DNA from: Stictocephala bisonia
Taxonomy: Eukaryota > Arthropoda > Insecta > Hemiptera > Membracidae
Assembly: GCA_035578905.1 (NCBI GenBank)
Contig: JAQJVL010000682.1
Coordinates: forward strand, 372,001-436,000
Reading direction: 5' to 3'
Length of the DNA stretch: 64,000 nucleotides
Shown here one piece after another: positions 23,853-35,101 of this stretch. Position numbers and translations under genes: made by a program. Each line of letters opens with the position of its first letter. Position 1 is the stretch's first letter. Under the pieces are notes generated by a model. It did not search any database. It was not told the DNA's origin and saw nothing but the letters and a program-made list of their open reading frames with translations.

Positions 23853-25250
23853 TTAAATTAAAATTATAAATACTGTAACCTATATATATGATGAACGGAA
23901 TTATAGTATAAATACCATTAACAAAATTGCACTGCATTCAATCAAAAATTAATATACTGTATGAAATGTTCGTAAATATCTTAATATAAAATTAATTTAT
24001 ATACCAACATTTCATACAGTATATTACTTTTTGACTAAATTCAAAAGTTTAATCTGTAACCACTTTACCACCAAAAAATAAAATAAAACAGATGTTTATA
24101 CAAACAAATAGCAGACAGATTTACATCACCTGTTTTCCTTTCATTTGTTTTGTTAGTAAACAAATCAAACTAAAACTCATCGCTTAGTTTTCCAAAAATT
24201 TTCCAATTTTCTCATAATTTATTTATTTTTCTTTCCTAAGGAACATTCTACAAAAAATTAAGAAACTTTTAAAAAAATATGAAGGAAATCTGTTAAGCTG
24301 TTGTCAAGTGATGGAATGACAATGAATTTCAGGTGCTCATTTTTAACAGGGCCATCCAAAGGGGGGGGGGGGGCAAGCAGGGCAGTTGCCCCGACCAAGG
24401 AGGCGCTTAATTTTTGTGAATAAGTTGCAAAAACATTTTATGAAGTGGTTAACGAAAAGCCCTTAAAAATAATATAGACTTATTCTCACAGCTGAAGAGG
24501 AATTAAATAGCAATCAACCTCTTCATAGAGCATGTCTAGACAGCGATCAGCATTACGGTAAATTAGAACTTAGCGTAGTTTCAAATGACCATCGGTTGGC
24601 AGCCGGCGTATCAAAGGCGAAACACCCTCTATACCAAAGACTCCTGTCTTCACCATTATTATTATAATGATGTGTATATATACATCTGTTACTCCTATAT
24701 TATCTGTGCATCATCGGTATTATTTGTTTAGTGTATCAGTTAATTCATAATCACATTTTATTTATTGTTTAAGAGTTGACAGACTAACTATATGGATTTT
24801 TATGGATTAAAATTGGTAAAAGGTCACTTTAGGTAACTTAGTACTTGGTAAAAGCACTGTTTATTTAAAAATTTTTTAACCATCTTTTTGAATTTTCAAA
24901 ATTCATCTATCCACCTAGCTCAGATGGTAATTAAGAGAGTAACATACTCGGGTTTGTTTTAATACAGTTTCAAATTATGATACATTGAAGGACTGACATT
25001 TCTGTTTCTGGTGTTATGGAATGCTGACGTGCCTTTACAAGTTGTTGTTCTTTAACGTAGGAAATCTTCAAACATGGGGATAGCAGGTGCGGTTAGTAAG
25101 CTTGGTTCATTAAAATGAACTTTACATAATTCTGTTGGTTTAACTTTTGAAATTCATCTTCCAGCTCTTTTTTGAAGAGCAAATATGTTAGCCTATTGCC
25201 CCAGGGTATGATTGAGTACCTTATCAAGCCAAAGTAACCCAGCTTTGACA
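23853..25250. other. Non-coding stretch with a possible hAT-like end
   Basis: No gene recognised. Near 24,341 CAGGGCCATCC followed by a run of 13 G (24,361-24,373) and GCAGTTGCCCC resembles the start of a hAT-type element, but no matching right end was found. A short near-palindrome around 23,945-24,030 (ATATACTGTATGAAATG and its complement) may be a small MITE. Confidence 0.3.
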
Positions 25251-25515
25251 AAGCAATGTTATATAGGAGTTTTAAGGAGCGAGATTGGAGTGGGCTGGAC
25301 ATGTGGTTAGAATGAGTGAGAAGAGATTTCCTAGGATGGTTATGGATATGGCAGTAGAGGGAAGAAGACCAGTGGGGAAACCTCATATGAGATGGGTGGA
25401 TGGAGTAAGGAAAGACTTATAACAACTGGGAGCCTGGGCGAACTGGCGGACAACAGCAGAGGACAGATGACAATAGAGAGACCTAGTAGTGACATTGTGC
25501 GGTCCTCTGGGCCTT
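25250..25515 (+). pseudogene. RTE-like LINE C-terminal fragment
   Basis: The plus-strand frame reads EWAGHVVRMSEKRFPRM, then EGRRPVGKPHMRWVDGVRKD, the same terminal region as in the LINEs at 20108 and 23346, with stops soon after. No tail repeat or target duplication was found. Confidence 0.7.
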
Positions 25516-26447
25516 GTCGCGTAGTGTTTTAAAATAAAATTCCGAAATTTTTTACTCCCTTGTTGCATGGTAGTCAAATGACGACACGTCGGGCATTTTG
25601 TAAATAAGGTAGCAAAAAATTCAAAAAAATGTTCGTTTATGCTAATTAGACCCATTTTACAAAAAATTGTGAAAAGCAATTTCCCTCCCAAGTTTTTCAT
25701 AATTCATGCATGAAGAGGCTAAGTAAACTGTTTGATTTAAGTTACTAATTTATTTTTGTAAAATTTACCGTGATATTGTATAGCTAAAACTATACAATTG
25801 TGTCTAAATGGTCCTTCCTGTTGTTTTACAAATAAATTAAATGTAATACATGTTAATAAATTTATTTAGGCTTGCCAAATATTTATTTACTCTACACCAT
25901 GAAAACTATATAATTTAATGTGTAGAGTAACAAAATATAGGTTGAGTAAACTGACTAAAAATTCAAACAAAAGTGTAAAATGAAAACGAAACGAGTGGTT
26001 CATAATAAAAAAACAACAATTTTATTTGTGCTACTTATTATTTTTATTTTAGGATAATTAGCATTGATACACAAGCTAAGATTGACCCCTTTGTACAATT
26101 ATGAATGGGTGTGTGGAGATTTTTAACAAAATCTCTTTAGAATACAATTAACATTGAAGTTGGCAAGTCACCCATTCTATAGTAGAGAACAAAGCATTCA
26201 AGCAGACCTCACTTGAGCATTTACATGATTATATTAGTGATAACATTTCTTAAGGTAATATTGTTGTTAGACAGAGCTTTCAGATATGGGGTGTATGCCC
26301 TGTACTAAAACAGTATAATCAAATCATTTTTGGATGTTTCTTAAAAAAAGGATTTGGCCAGATTTTTCAAACAATCTAAATGATTCATTTATAGTAGGCA
26401 ATGATGAAGAGGTTCGAATACATTTAAGTTCAAATTACTTAACACAG

Positions 26448-26453
26448 TTTATT
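26448..26453 (-). terminator. Possible polyadenylation signal of NAA10
   Basis: AATAAA on the minus strand (TTTATT on plus) lies 43 bases after the NAA10 stop codon. A second candidate lies at 26,021-26,026. Confidence 0.4.
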
Positions 26454-26495
26454 AACAATTTTACAAGCAAAGCAAGAGTATGAAAATATTATTAC

Positions 26496-27044
26496 CTAGA
26501 GTCTTTCTGAAACAACAGCCTTCTCGTCACTACCCTGTTCAACGGGTAAACCTTTCCCTGAGTTTACCAACGATGAGTCACGATTTTTTTGAAGATCACG
26601 TTTCATGGCATATGCATCTTCTCCGTCAGCATAATATTTTGGCTCAATTTCCGATATTACAAACTTCAAGGTGTTGGTGTATAAGTTTAACGCTGCACGG
26701 TTGCTTTTTCTCACATGTAATGAAACATACTTTGCGTCAAAGCACTCAACCATTGCCTGAGCTGCTTGTTCCATCAATTTCTGTGCCAGTCCGAGCCTGC
26801 GATGTGATCGTTTGACTGCTAAAGATGTTATGTGACCATGGGGATTGTCTTCACTGTCTTCCTCCATCTTGGCTAAGACATAACCAACAATTTGACCCTT
26901 TTCATCTTCTGCGACATAACTCAACTGAGGCCACGACAAACCATGATAGAAATAGTACTTCATCTGATAGTTTTCAGGCAGGCAAAGCAAGTTGCAATGC
27001 TGCATGTTCATAAGGTCTTCTGGTTTTGCACAACGAATATTCAT
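26496..27044 (-). CDS. NAA10: N-alpha-acetyltransferase 10 (NAA10/ARD1), single uninterrupted exon
   Basis: 182 residues, ATG at 27,044-27,042, stop TAG at 26,498-26,496. It begins [20 protein letters not shown] as in NAA10 of other animals. The GNAT fold is complete: the acetyl-CoA-binding signature RRLGLA is at residues 82-87, preceded by [15 protein letters not shown] and followed by the conserved [10 protein letters not shown] and [11 protein letters not shown]10 is the catalytic subunit of the NatA complex, which with NAA15 acetylates protein N-termini beginning with Ser, Ala, Thr and similar residues at the ribosome. The C-terminal tail is shorter than in vertebrates. There are no introns in the coding region. 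Splice acceptors (CTGCAG, ATTCAG) lie shortly upstream, so a 5' UTR intron is possible. The 5' end lies 67 bases from the stop of the exon at 27112-27245 on the same strand. Confidence 0.92.
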   Translation of the reverse strand: MNIRCAKPEDLMNMQHCNLLCLPENYQMKYYFYHGLSWPQLSYVAEDEKGQIVGYVLAKMEEDSEDNPHGHITSLAVKRSHRRLGLAQKLMEQAAQAMVECFDAKYVSLHVRKSNRAALNLYTNTLKFVISEIEPKYYADGEDAYAMKRDLQKNRDSSLVNSGKGLPVEQGSDEKAVVSERL

Positions 27045-27111
27045 TATGAAACTGAATTAAAACTTATGATAAATACTTAATTAATGTTGAAACCTGCAGA
27101 CAGGTATGTCC

Positions 27112-27245
27112 TTATTCTCGTCGTGCTCTTCTAAGTCGAGGTTTACGGATTTCTTCTTCGTTATGAGAAGCTTCAGTCATTCCTCCAAGCAGTTCTCTAA
27201 TGAATCGAAAATTGGATAGAAAAAACTTCCATACGAAGAACCAAC
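27112..27245 (-). CDS. Terminal exon of an unrecognised minus-strand gene (partial)
   Basis: Behind a plausible acceptor (GTTACAG, AG at 27,247-27,246) an open frame of 43 codons runs to TAA at 27,114-27,112. It reads WFFVWKFFLSNFRFIRELLG, then an acidic stretch (TEASHNEEE), and ends in a basic tail (RKPRLRRARRE). The first part is hydrophobic and aromatic enough to be membrane-associated. I do not recognise the family. No upstream exon was identified. It sits head-to-tail with NAA10, so both may be on one transcript, or NAA10 may lie in this gene's 3' UTR. The acceptor lacks a strong pyrimidine tract, so chance remains possible. Confidence 0.4.
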
Positions 27246-27249
27246 CTGT

Positions 27250-27846
27250 AACATTCATTGTTCAGATTATTTTTCAGTATTAATGCTTACAAATACAAAA
27301 TAAACATTGCTAATCAATATTATTTCATGTTAATATTTCCATGTTATCACTTCACTCTGTTTAAAAATTGGTAATGGCAGCATTTATCGTTGAAATTATT
27401 ATATGTTGGTAGGTATAATGTGACATGTATTATTATTAATTATTGTAATATTATTATGCTAATTACTTAATGTTGTGATAGTTTGTTTAAAACATGTTCT
27501 AATTTTAATTTTTTTGTTTTTTAATAGAATTCTAATTCTCCTTATTCCTCCTTCCTGATTATTTTAGTCTGTACACATTTGGGTGAAATAAGTATTTTCT
27601 AGTTTGGTTGGAAAAATTAAATTGCATTAATTTATGTTACAATTTTATTTTTTCGTTCATGTTTGTTTCTTCAAATTTTTATGGTATGTTTGTAATTACT
27701 GAGTGTAATAATGATTGTTATTTTATTGTAAGCTACTTATGTTAGATTGTAGTGCATTGTCTGCGGATGTCATAGAGAACGGCATATTGACTGCATGGAA
27801 CTTTATTGTGAAACTGGACTTATATTCATTTTCAATTATTTTTTGT

Positions 27847-27886
<40 letters not shown>

Positions 27887-28005
27887 CAACGCTGACAAAA
27901 TACAAAATACTGGAAAAAGGTCAGTGTAAATTTTCCAAAGTGTATGTATAAAAATGTTACTAGTTGTTAAGAGATGGAAAATAAATTCATTATTCATTTA
28001 TATTA
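27250..28005. other. Non-coding stretch with a C/T-rich tract
   Basis: No exon recognised. A T-rich tract with TTTTC repeats runs at about 27,835-27,885. If the 27112-27245 exon is real, this is its intron. Confidence 0.4.
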
Positions 28006-28009
28006 TATA

Positions 28010-28558
28010 CTAGCCAACAGCTCTTGCTTCGCTATGGGATAATTATCTACAATTTTTTAATCTTCGCTTTGCAGTTTTCTCTAAACCATCGCATTAATAT
28101 AAAAGTTTAGCCTGCTGCCGCTCTCCTAGATAACAACATTTTATAAACTAGAGAACCCTACAAGTCTACTTTAGGGTGGTACAAAGTAGTGCAATCACAC
28201 GCATAATTAAATAGAGAAAAATACACAGAAAAAGTATAATTAATTGTAAACCCATTATAACAATAATTACTAATTAGAAATTATATCTTTAAATCAAGGC
28301 TCTTCAAAATAAACATGTTTATTTACTTATAAAACAGCTGTTTGTTTTTAATTTACTAAAATCAACACAATGTTATACTTATGGAACAATCTTTTAGGGG
28401 CGGTTTCTACCTTTTAGGAGTATTTTATCAAGATGAAAATATTTTAGTTTCCTATTTAGCCAACAACAAACATCTGTATCAAATTTCAGCTCTGTAGGAT
28501 TATGGGAAGTGGGAGAATTAGTGATAAGATTGTGAGGGCTCTTTTTTATATATATAGA
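28010..28558 (-). mobile_element. Helitron-like non-autonomous element, copy 1
   Basis: On the minus strand it begins TCTATATATATAAAAAAGAG (from 28,558) and ends in CTAG (28,013-28,010) followed by T, the start and end expected for Helitrons. The interior shares long blocks with 30060-30345 (for example ATGGAACAATCTTTTAG and TTTTATCAAGATGAAAAT). It has no coding capacity. The base 5' of the TC end is not the expected A, so that end is less certain. Confidence 0.55.
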
Positions 28559-28620
28559 CCCCTGCATGCTTCGCATGCCAACCCCAACCCTCGCTGCGCT
28601 CGATACACCTCTGCATATGA
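28559..28620 (+). repeat. Fragment of repeat family R (see 30365-30780)
   Basis: CCCCTGCATGCTTCGCATGC and the following bases match the start of the repeat at 30,365. Here too it directly follows the TATA-rich end of the Helitron-like element. Confidence 0.5.
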
Positions 28621-28851
28621 TTTATGACAACAAATAAAAGTAGATTAACTGTAATCATAAATCAGAAGCTTTAATGTCATAAAAAATGGCGAACAATGTA
28701 TGGACAATCGTCAATTTTATGTACAAACAAATTAACTAACTAACTATATATAGATTGACATTTTACTTCCTGATAGGCCTAAGCTATTTACAGACTATAA
28801 ATGTACAAAAAAAACTTGCATAGCTATTAAAATAATATTTTACATGTTTAT

Positions 28852-29138
28852 TTTTTTATTTTTATTTTTTTATTTATTTATTTAATTTATTCATAAGACG
28901 CCGATGGGCGAATATGGATTTCGAATGAGTGTGATGAGTGTAGATGAGCGAATGTAGTCATTGTTACAAACTAAGGCCGACTATTCCTTAGGAAGTGTCA
29001 TTAATTAATAGCCCAATGACAAATGAACAGCCGGTGGTTATCAGCTGATCCTCTCAAAATGTATTATGACTCTGATTGGGATCAAACTGACAACTTTAGC
29101 TCATGAAGCTGGGATTGAACCAACTACGCTACCGACCA
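28852..29138 (-). repeat. tRNA-derived SINE, family S2, copy 3 (full length)
   Basis: Minus-strand A box TAGCGTAGTTGG at 29,131-29,120 and a B-box region near 29,080 lead the element. A body of about 200 bp ends in ATTTATTT-type tail repeats at 28,852-28,890 (plus-strand view). This is the best copy from which to read the family's structure. Confidence 0.8.
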
Positions 29139-29524
29139 TGCTAATCTACTAACTATTTTACTGCACATTATAACTAATAATTAATCTAATTATTCAAGTA
29201 ACACAAAACCACAATTTGTTAAAAAAAGATACAAATCAATTACAGGATGAAATACAGTAAGTTATTTCAACTTCCATATACATAACTATTAACAAAGAGA
29301 ATAATATGAATAACAATAATAAAAAATATGCTATATTATTATTTATAACTTTTTGACACTAAACACAATAATATTACATTGTTATTACAAAAAAATTAAT
29401 AATAAAAGTTCCTAACCTATCAAATTATACCCTAAAGAAAATAATAGCTGTTGAAAACATGAAGTTAAGCTCAATATTTTTTAAAATCAATATAATAAAA
29501 CTCATTAACGTTGTACAGACATTC

Positions 29525-29890
29525 TAAAACCAGGACATATAGGCTACTTTAGTTTAGCTTTAAACTTGGCGAGTGTGAGATCTTTAATTTGTTTAGGTAG
29601 TGCATTGTATAATTTTGCGAACGTATAACACCAATTCTTTTGTGACTTACTGTAGTGTAATTGTTTGGTTCATATAGAATTTTTGTTTCATGTGTTGTAA
29701 GAATGAATTTCATTATTAAATTCAAACTTTTCCAGATTAGAATGGACATGTACTAGTAAAACCAAATATACAGAGCAGGAAAGGACAGTAGTTTTAGCCT
29801 AATGGATAGAGGGCGACAGTGGCTTCTCTGGGGTACATTACAAATTATCCTAATTGCCCCCTTCTGAAGTTTAAATACATCTAGATTTAC
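29525..29890 (-). pseudogene. Jockey/CR1-like LINE C-terminal remnant
   Basis: Minus-strand reading gives VFKLQKGAIRIICNVPQRSH and LLSFPALYIWF near 29,880-29,770, and KLYNALPKQIKDLTLAKFKA near 29,610-29,550, the usual order at the end of these LINE ORFs. Stops and frame changes occur between the parts. Confidence 0.65.
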
Positions 29891-30059
29891 ACACATATAG
29901 ATTTTACTGTGAGATATTGTCACAATATTACATTTATTTACAGTATCTCACTAACATTACTTGCATTGCTACCTATTTATTAGTATATACGCCCAATGGC
30001 ATTACTTAGCCTATTTCAATTGTGTTCATTTAATTTATTTTTGCTTAACATCTGAAGAT

Positions 30060-30345
30060 TAAACTCTTAATTTATCAATAGGATAATGTCACACACAAAA
30101 CAAACATGATTGGTTATTTTCAAAACAGCTGTTAATCTAAATTAATTTACTAAAATCAACCCAATCTTATCCTTATGGAACAATCTTTTAGAGGCGGTTT
30201 GTACCCCTTAGAAGTATTTTATCAAGATGAAAATACTTTAGTTGTCCTATTTAAGATCTAAAGAAACAGTGTACAAAATTTCAGCTTGTGTACCAATGTG
30301 GGAAGTTGGAGAGAATTAGTGATGAGTGAGTCAGGGCTTTGCCTT
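30060..30345 (-). mobile_element. Helitron-like non-autonomous element, copy 2
   Basis: It is homologous to 28280-28558, with a minus-strand TC end reading TCTCTACATATAAAAGG near 30,345. The left end is unclear. Right after the end the plus strand reads GACTAGGGATCA before repeat family R begins. Confidence 0.5.
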
Positions 30346-30364
30346 TTATATGTAGAGACTAGGG

Positions 30365-30780
30365 ATCACCCCTGCATGCTTCACGTGCCACCACTCGTGA
30401 TGAAAGCTCAGCCTGCAGCTTCACTATGGAACTCTCTAACTTTAGGCACTTTGTGGACTCAGCCTACAGCCTCGCCAAGACGCCCTTTGTAAAACTCGAC
30501 CTACGACCTCACCAAGACACTCTGCTACAGTCCCATTTTTGGATCTCGGCATGTCACCTCATGAGGAAGATCGGCCTATGACCTCACCAGGATTCTTAAG
30601 CAGTGTTCTATGAAATTTGGTTTTTGGGGCAGTGGAGCCCATAAACATAGTCACTATGTTTACATAGTCTTTCCTAAAATATGATGGTATATTAGTAATT
30701 AAGAGAAGAATGCCTTTTGTTTGATACCCCACTTTGATGTTTTTATTTTAGAATAACCCTTTTTTGGTTTTAGTAAATTT
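30365..30780 (+). repeat. Interspersed repeat family R with internal subrepeats
   Basis: It contains several degenerate repeats of a unit like CCTACGACCTCACCAAGACA followed by CTCTGCTACAGTCCC, about 45-50 bp apart. A colinear copy lies at 45170-45560 inside the fold-back element, including the shared downstream GATACCCCACTT. The class is unknown. Confidence 0.6.
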
Positions 30781-31589
30781 TTTTTGTGATTTGGAGCATA
30801 TAACCCTTATTGTTTGCCCTTTTCAAAATCTGGTGGTATATTTGGATCCAGGAGAAAAATAGCTTTAAATTGATTAGATAACATCAGTATTAAAAATTGT
30901 TACATTTTTAATAATTTCAATTTTTGGGCCCCTGATACCCAAAATCTGAGATTTTAAGCTGAAATTCATACGCAAGGTGCGCGTTTGTTATGCATGTAGA
31001 ACTGTGAAGGTTTGAAATGTTTACTCAAGCTTTTTCTCAAGTTAGGTCATAAAAACTAATTTTTTCTGATTTTCCTATAGGAAATAAATTCGGACAGTTT
31101 TGGAGTAAAAAATGCCGCCATCTAGTTTATAAGTGAAAAAAGTAAACTTCTGTGAATTTTCCTGGAGGTTTCAGACTGAGAGCTTCAATTCAAGTATATA
31201 CACTTTATGGGGGTAGGACACCCGGAAGTGCTTCAATATTTAGTGTCAATGAGTGAGTTAGTTACTACATCGAGCTTTAGTATATAGAAAAGTTTCAGTG
31301 TTCAACCGTGTCAATTGTTATGTATGTTATATACATAATTATCAATGTCAATTTTCAAGCTGATTGTTTAGGCTAACAACAAATTTCACGAAATATATAG
31401 AAAAATGGATACTAGTTCATAGGGTGGGGGCCTAGAAACCTCCAGAGAATGAAGCATAACATTCCGGAGTTGACAAACAACCAAATCCCACATACTTGCT
31501 GTCAAGGCCTATAAAACTCAGTTGAATAACAAGTATGTTAGGGGGTATTACATGAGCAGACTTGCTCGTTTGCATGCTTTTGGGCTTGC

Positions 31590-31680
31590 TAATGGACTTA
31601 CTACACGCAAGGACATGCTTGTGGCCTCGCTAACAAACTTATTACATGTAAGGACATGCTAGTGAGCTTTCTGGTGCCTG
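31590..31680 (+). repeat. Two-copy degenerate tandem repeat, about 41-43 bp
   Basis: CTTGCTAATGGACTTACTAC...AAGGACATGCTTGTGG is followed at once by a diverged copy ending AAGGACATGCTAGTGA. No function is evident. Confidence 0.5.
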
Positions 31681-31973
31681 CTGGGGAGAGTGCCAGACAA
31701 ACAGTTTTAAACAAGGAACACTTCGGTATATAAAAAAGTTCACTAATAAATTTTCTTTAATAAGATCTCATCTCACTCATTGTCTGAATTACAAGGCCTA
31801 ATAGATAAATGAAAAATAAACTATGTAGCGTTAAAATGACACAGCTAACAATAAAAAATAGATAAATAGGAAGCAAACAGATATAGTAACAACAATGGTT
31901 TAAGCGAGGCAGAACTCAAATAGTGTATTGGCATCAGGGTTGAAGGATTTGCGCATGCGCAGTATTTGTTGAC

Positions 31974-32237
31974 GTGGAATTGCTGACAGTCCTATTAGAC
32001 GCAGGGACATGCTTAAAAAAGTCCCAAATATCACACCAATCCGATGTTCACGAGCATTTCTACATCAGTAACTCACGTCAAAAATCCCTAATACATGGGA
32101 GGACTCCTAATACCCACTTTAGAGTGAACAGCTACCTTGAAAAAGGACATCTGTATGGTGTCTGTAATTTTGATAACCATAGAAATTATAGACCCCTTAG
32201 GAACGAGGACTGTAAAATGTTGTTTAAATATTGGTAA
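31974..32237 (+). other. 87-codon ORF without recognised family
   Basis: An open frame from an ATG, beginning MELLTVLLDAGTCLKKSQ. It has no motif I recognise, no splice context, and lies next to a piggyBac-like MITE. It may be transposon-derived or chance. Confidence 0.15.
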
Positions 32238-32306
32238 AAGAGTTTAAATTTGCAGGAGAGATTTGTTTTGAACCTAAGACAATCACCTTTTACTGAACAT
32301 TCTCTT

Positions 32307-33123
32307 TTAATCCTCCGTCGGTCGCACCTAAAAAGTTAAACAATCAGTCTCAGTGTATCAAAATAATACATTTTAATAAAAGAATTTTTTACCCTTGATA
32401 ACAATTTTTATTTGGTTTTGTCATAACTTATATAATAGCCTGTCATATTTACTAAAAAGAAACAGTAATTATATTTTTATTAATACTTCAAAAATATTGA
32501 TTTTTTTTGTTTGTTGTAAAAGTGTATACTTTCACGTGAACCAAATCGGACAGGAATAGTTGCACTGTATCAAATTGATACAATTTCTTGAAAATACTTA
32601 AATGATAAAATGTCATATGCTAACAAAATACAAATTATATAGGAAATATGAATTAAGAGAAGTATACATTTTTCAAAGGGTCTTGATTATAATTTAGCCC
32701 TCTTCGGATGATCGTTGGGGTCAACTTCACAATTGTCACCTTCATTATCACCCTCAATAATGTTAAATAAAACTTCTTCAACAGCACCTGTACATTTAGG
32801 ATTTTCTATGTTATTAATGAACTGTCGTCTTGACATTTTTAATTAAAGTAGGCCTATTTTACAACACTAAGATAAAAAATAAACAATAAAGACACACTAC
32901 AGGTTGCACTGTATCAGAATGATACGAACAAATATTGGGACGGGAGAGGTTGCACCTGATCAATTTGATACAAACAGCTAAAACGTGCAACGTGTTTTCC
33001 GTACAGTCTCTTTCTCCACTGGTTAGTGAGGGGAGAGGAATCCAAGGTCGGCACGCTGCAAAATGGCGGACAAAATTAACTGTCCTGTATCAATTTGATA
33101 CACTGAGACTAACGGAGGGTTAA
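32307..33123. mobile_element. piggyBac-like non-autonomous element (MITE), TGTATC palindrome family
   Basis: It is flanked by TTAA (32,307-32,310 and 33,120-33,123). The right end read inward is TTAACCCTCCGTTAGTCTCA and the left end is TTAATCCTCCGTCGG, later rejoining the shared CAGTCTCAGTGTATC. Inside lie at least five copies of an approximate palindrome of the form TGTATCAAATTGATACA (32,354; 32,566; 32,910; 32,956; 33,086). No transposase frame is present. TTAA flanks and a CCC-type terminus are hallmarks of the piggyBac superfamily. Confidence 0.8.
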
Positions 33124-34145
33124 ACAAATACAAGTAGGCCTCTAAAAACAATGAGGCCTAAATTAGTTGTCATTTTTAACAATTTTAAAAAATTATTATG
33201 TGTTTAAATTAGGCATTACTAGGTTAAAATCATGTGACTGGCCTACAGATATTCTGCAGGCTTCAGATTGATGACGTCTAGGAATTCATACACCCGATTT
33301 TAGCTACGCTGCAGATAATTAAAATTATAAGATTTGATAGGGGTCTAAAAAGTGCATTTAAAAAGAATAAGAATTTGTTTCAGTTAGGGGGCTAGGATAA
33401 ATAAGTGAGTGCATAAGATATTGAATGCTAAGTTGCGATTCAGCCTAGGGTCTACTTAGATTAACAAGAAAACCTTCTCAAACTCACCTAGTCCAACAAT
33501 AAATAGCACTAGTATAAAAAATGATATAAAAGATAATATTGTTATAAGTACTTCCATATTGATGTTTTGTTGTTGACAAAATACATATTAATTGGGTTCA
33601 TTCAACTTCACTATGTATGAATAATGAATGTTATCAAAACATAGGCCTAAGCAGACAAAATTATCGTAACATTAACTTCAAGATATTAAAATACATGTAG
33701 CCTATCCAGTCTTCACAGTTAATGCCACCATTTTGAAATAATCTCATTTGAAATTACAATATTGAACATTGATCTTAACCTAAAAAGTAAGTTCAAACAT
33801 CCTAATGAAAATAAAGATGACACTTACGAAGGACGGACTTGTAGCCAAATATAATGTATTTTAATCAATTGAATAAAACTACACTTTCGAAGTTACATTG
33901 AAAATAGAACATAAATATATTCAGCAACACACCTTATATTTTTTACATTTATTTTTATCGCTTTCCTTTTCCTCTTTCCTTATCTCTTGTATTTAAACCG
34001 ACATCGGTATGATATAAATAATAATGTAAAGTGGAATAAGAACACCTATGTTGCTGATGCCATATAAAATACTATACGTTTATATAATCAATGCTGACTC
34101 TATGATTCGACTATCCTTTGCTTGTTATACATTTATTTACAATGA
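33124..34145. other. Non-coding stretch, nothing recognised
   Basis: AT-rich sequence between the piggyBac-like MITE and a LINE relic. No ORF with a motif, no tRNA boxes and no inverted repeat could be supported. Confidence 0.4.
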
Positions 34146-34149
34146 TATA

Positions 34150-34480
34150 TTAACCAATCCTCTCGCCCATAGTAGGTAGCGGTCTTTCTTCGATGTTTTA
34201 AGGAAGAGGTCAATGGATCGTATATGTCATGTCACTCCTATCATCAATTCCACCATCTTCATTTCCTTGAGAGAGTATTTTCTCTTGATGTAAGGAATTG
34301 TTAACTTATATATTGCCCTCTTTTCCTCGTCTACCAACTTGACGAATGCTGTCTTTAAAGTGAATTTTGGGTCGAGAATGAAAACTTTACTACCTTATCA
34401 AAGGCTACGATGTCAGCACGTCGATATGACCCACTCTTAAAGGCGTTGGACTTCTTCATATACATCCACACTACGATTCA
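34150..34480 (-). pseudogene. LINE-type relic (post-RT region)
   Basis: The minus strand reads SYRRADIVAFDKVVKF and then, one frame over, FILDPKFTLKTAFVKLVDEE followed by KRAIYKLTIPYI and a stop after MIGVT. A patch 'R-ADIV-F ... ILDP ... EK--IY--TIPYI' resembles the C-terminal region of some LINE ORFs. I assign it to a retrotransposon with moderate confidence; the clade is unknown. Confidence 0.45.
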
Positions 34481-34639
34481 TTAATTAAAACTACTGCCAC
34501 CGTGCGCCTGACATAGTGATGACGTTCGTTTCACCGATATTGGAATACAGATAAAGTTATATTATCTACATTTATGTAGTAATTTTAATTTGATTGTACT
34601 GACTTTCTTACACCCTATCGAATAATAATAGATTACAGA

Positions 34640-35101
34640 TATAAAGCACTTTACATCATGTTAAACAGAATATAGACTCTTTTGCCTCTCAAAACTTGAT
34701 TCATGACCATGTAACTATAAATAGAAACAATCATATAACTCCTTATGTAAGACTCTCAAAAACTTTAAATAGTCATGTTTATCAACAACTTATATTATAT
34801 AACAAACTACCTTTGCCTATTAGAAACTTGCCTTTTAACAAGTTTAAACGTTTTGTAGCAGACTGGATTAAAGACCAAGCCTTTTATACTGTGGCTGAAT
34901 ACAAGGACTATAATTTTCCGTAAACTAGCTAAGGGCAATGTTTAATATTTTTTATATAGCCTATAAATCTATAAATGTTAAGATCTCTTATAAGAAATAA
35001 CCTAATGGACTTAAAAATTCTGTTTCGTTCTATTATTTGACGTATCCAATTACATTGTAAAATGTTTTAAAGGAAATAAATAATATTGTATTGTATTGTA
35101 T
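34640..35101 (+). mobile_element. 5'-truncated LINE 3' end with ATTGT-repeat tail
   Basis: The frame ending at 34,923 reads HVYQQLILYNKLPLPIRNLP, then FNKFKRFVADWIKDQAFYTV, the usual last residues of a Jockey-like LINE ORF. The 3' UTR ends in (TATTG)n at about 35,084-35,100, after AAATAAATAATA. Confidence 0.7.

Noticed and set aside
26480..27080. Plus-strand ORFs of 62-111 codons opposite NAA10
   Set aside because: The minus frame encodes a full-length NAA10 with its acetyl-CoA motif; the plus frames are shadows.
27715..27951. 78-codon ORF ending in a phenylalanine-rich stretch
   Set aside because: The Phe run is just the T/C-rich tract; no domain or splice context.
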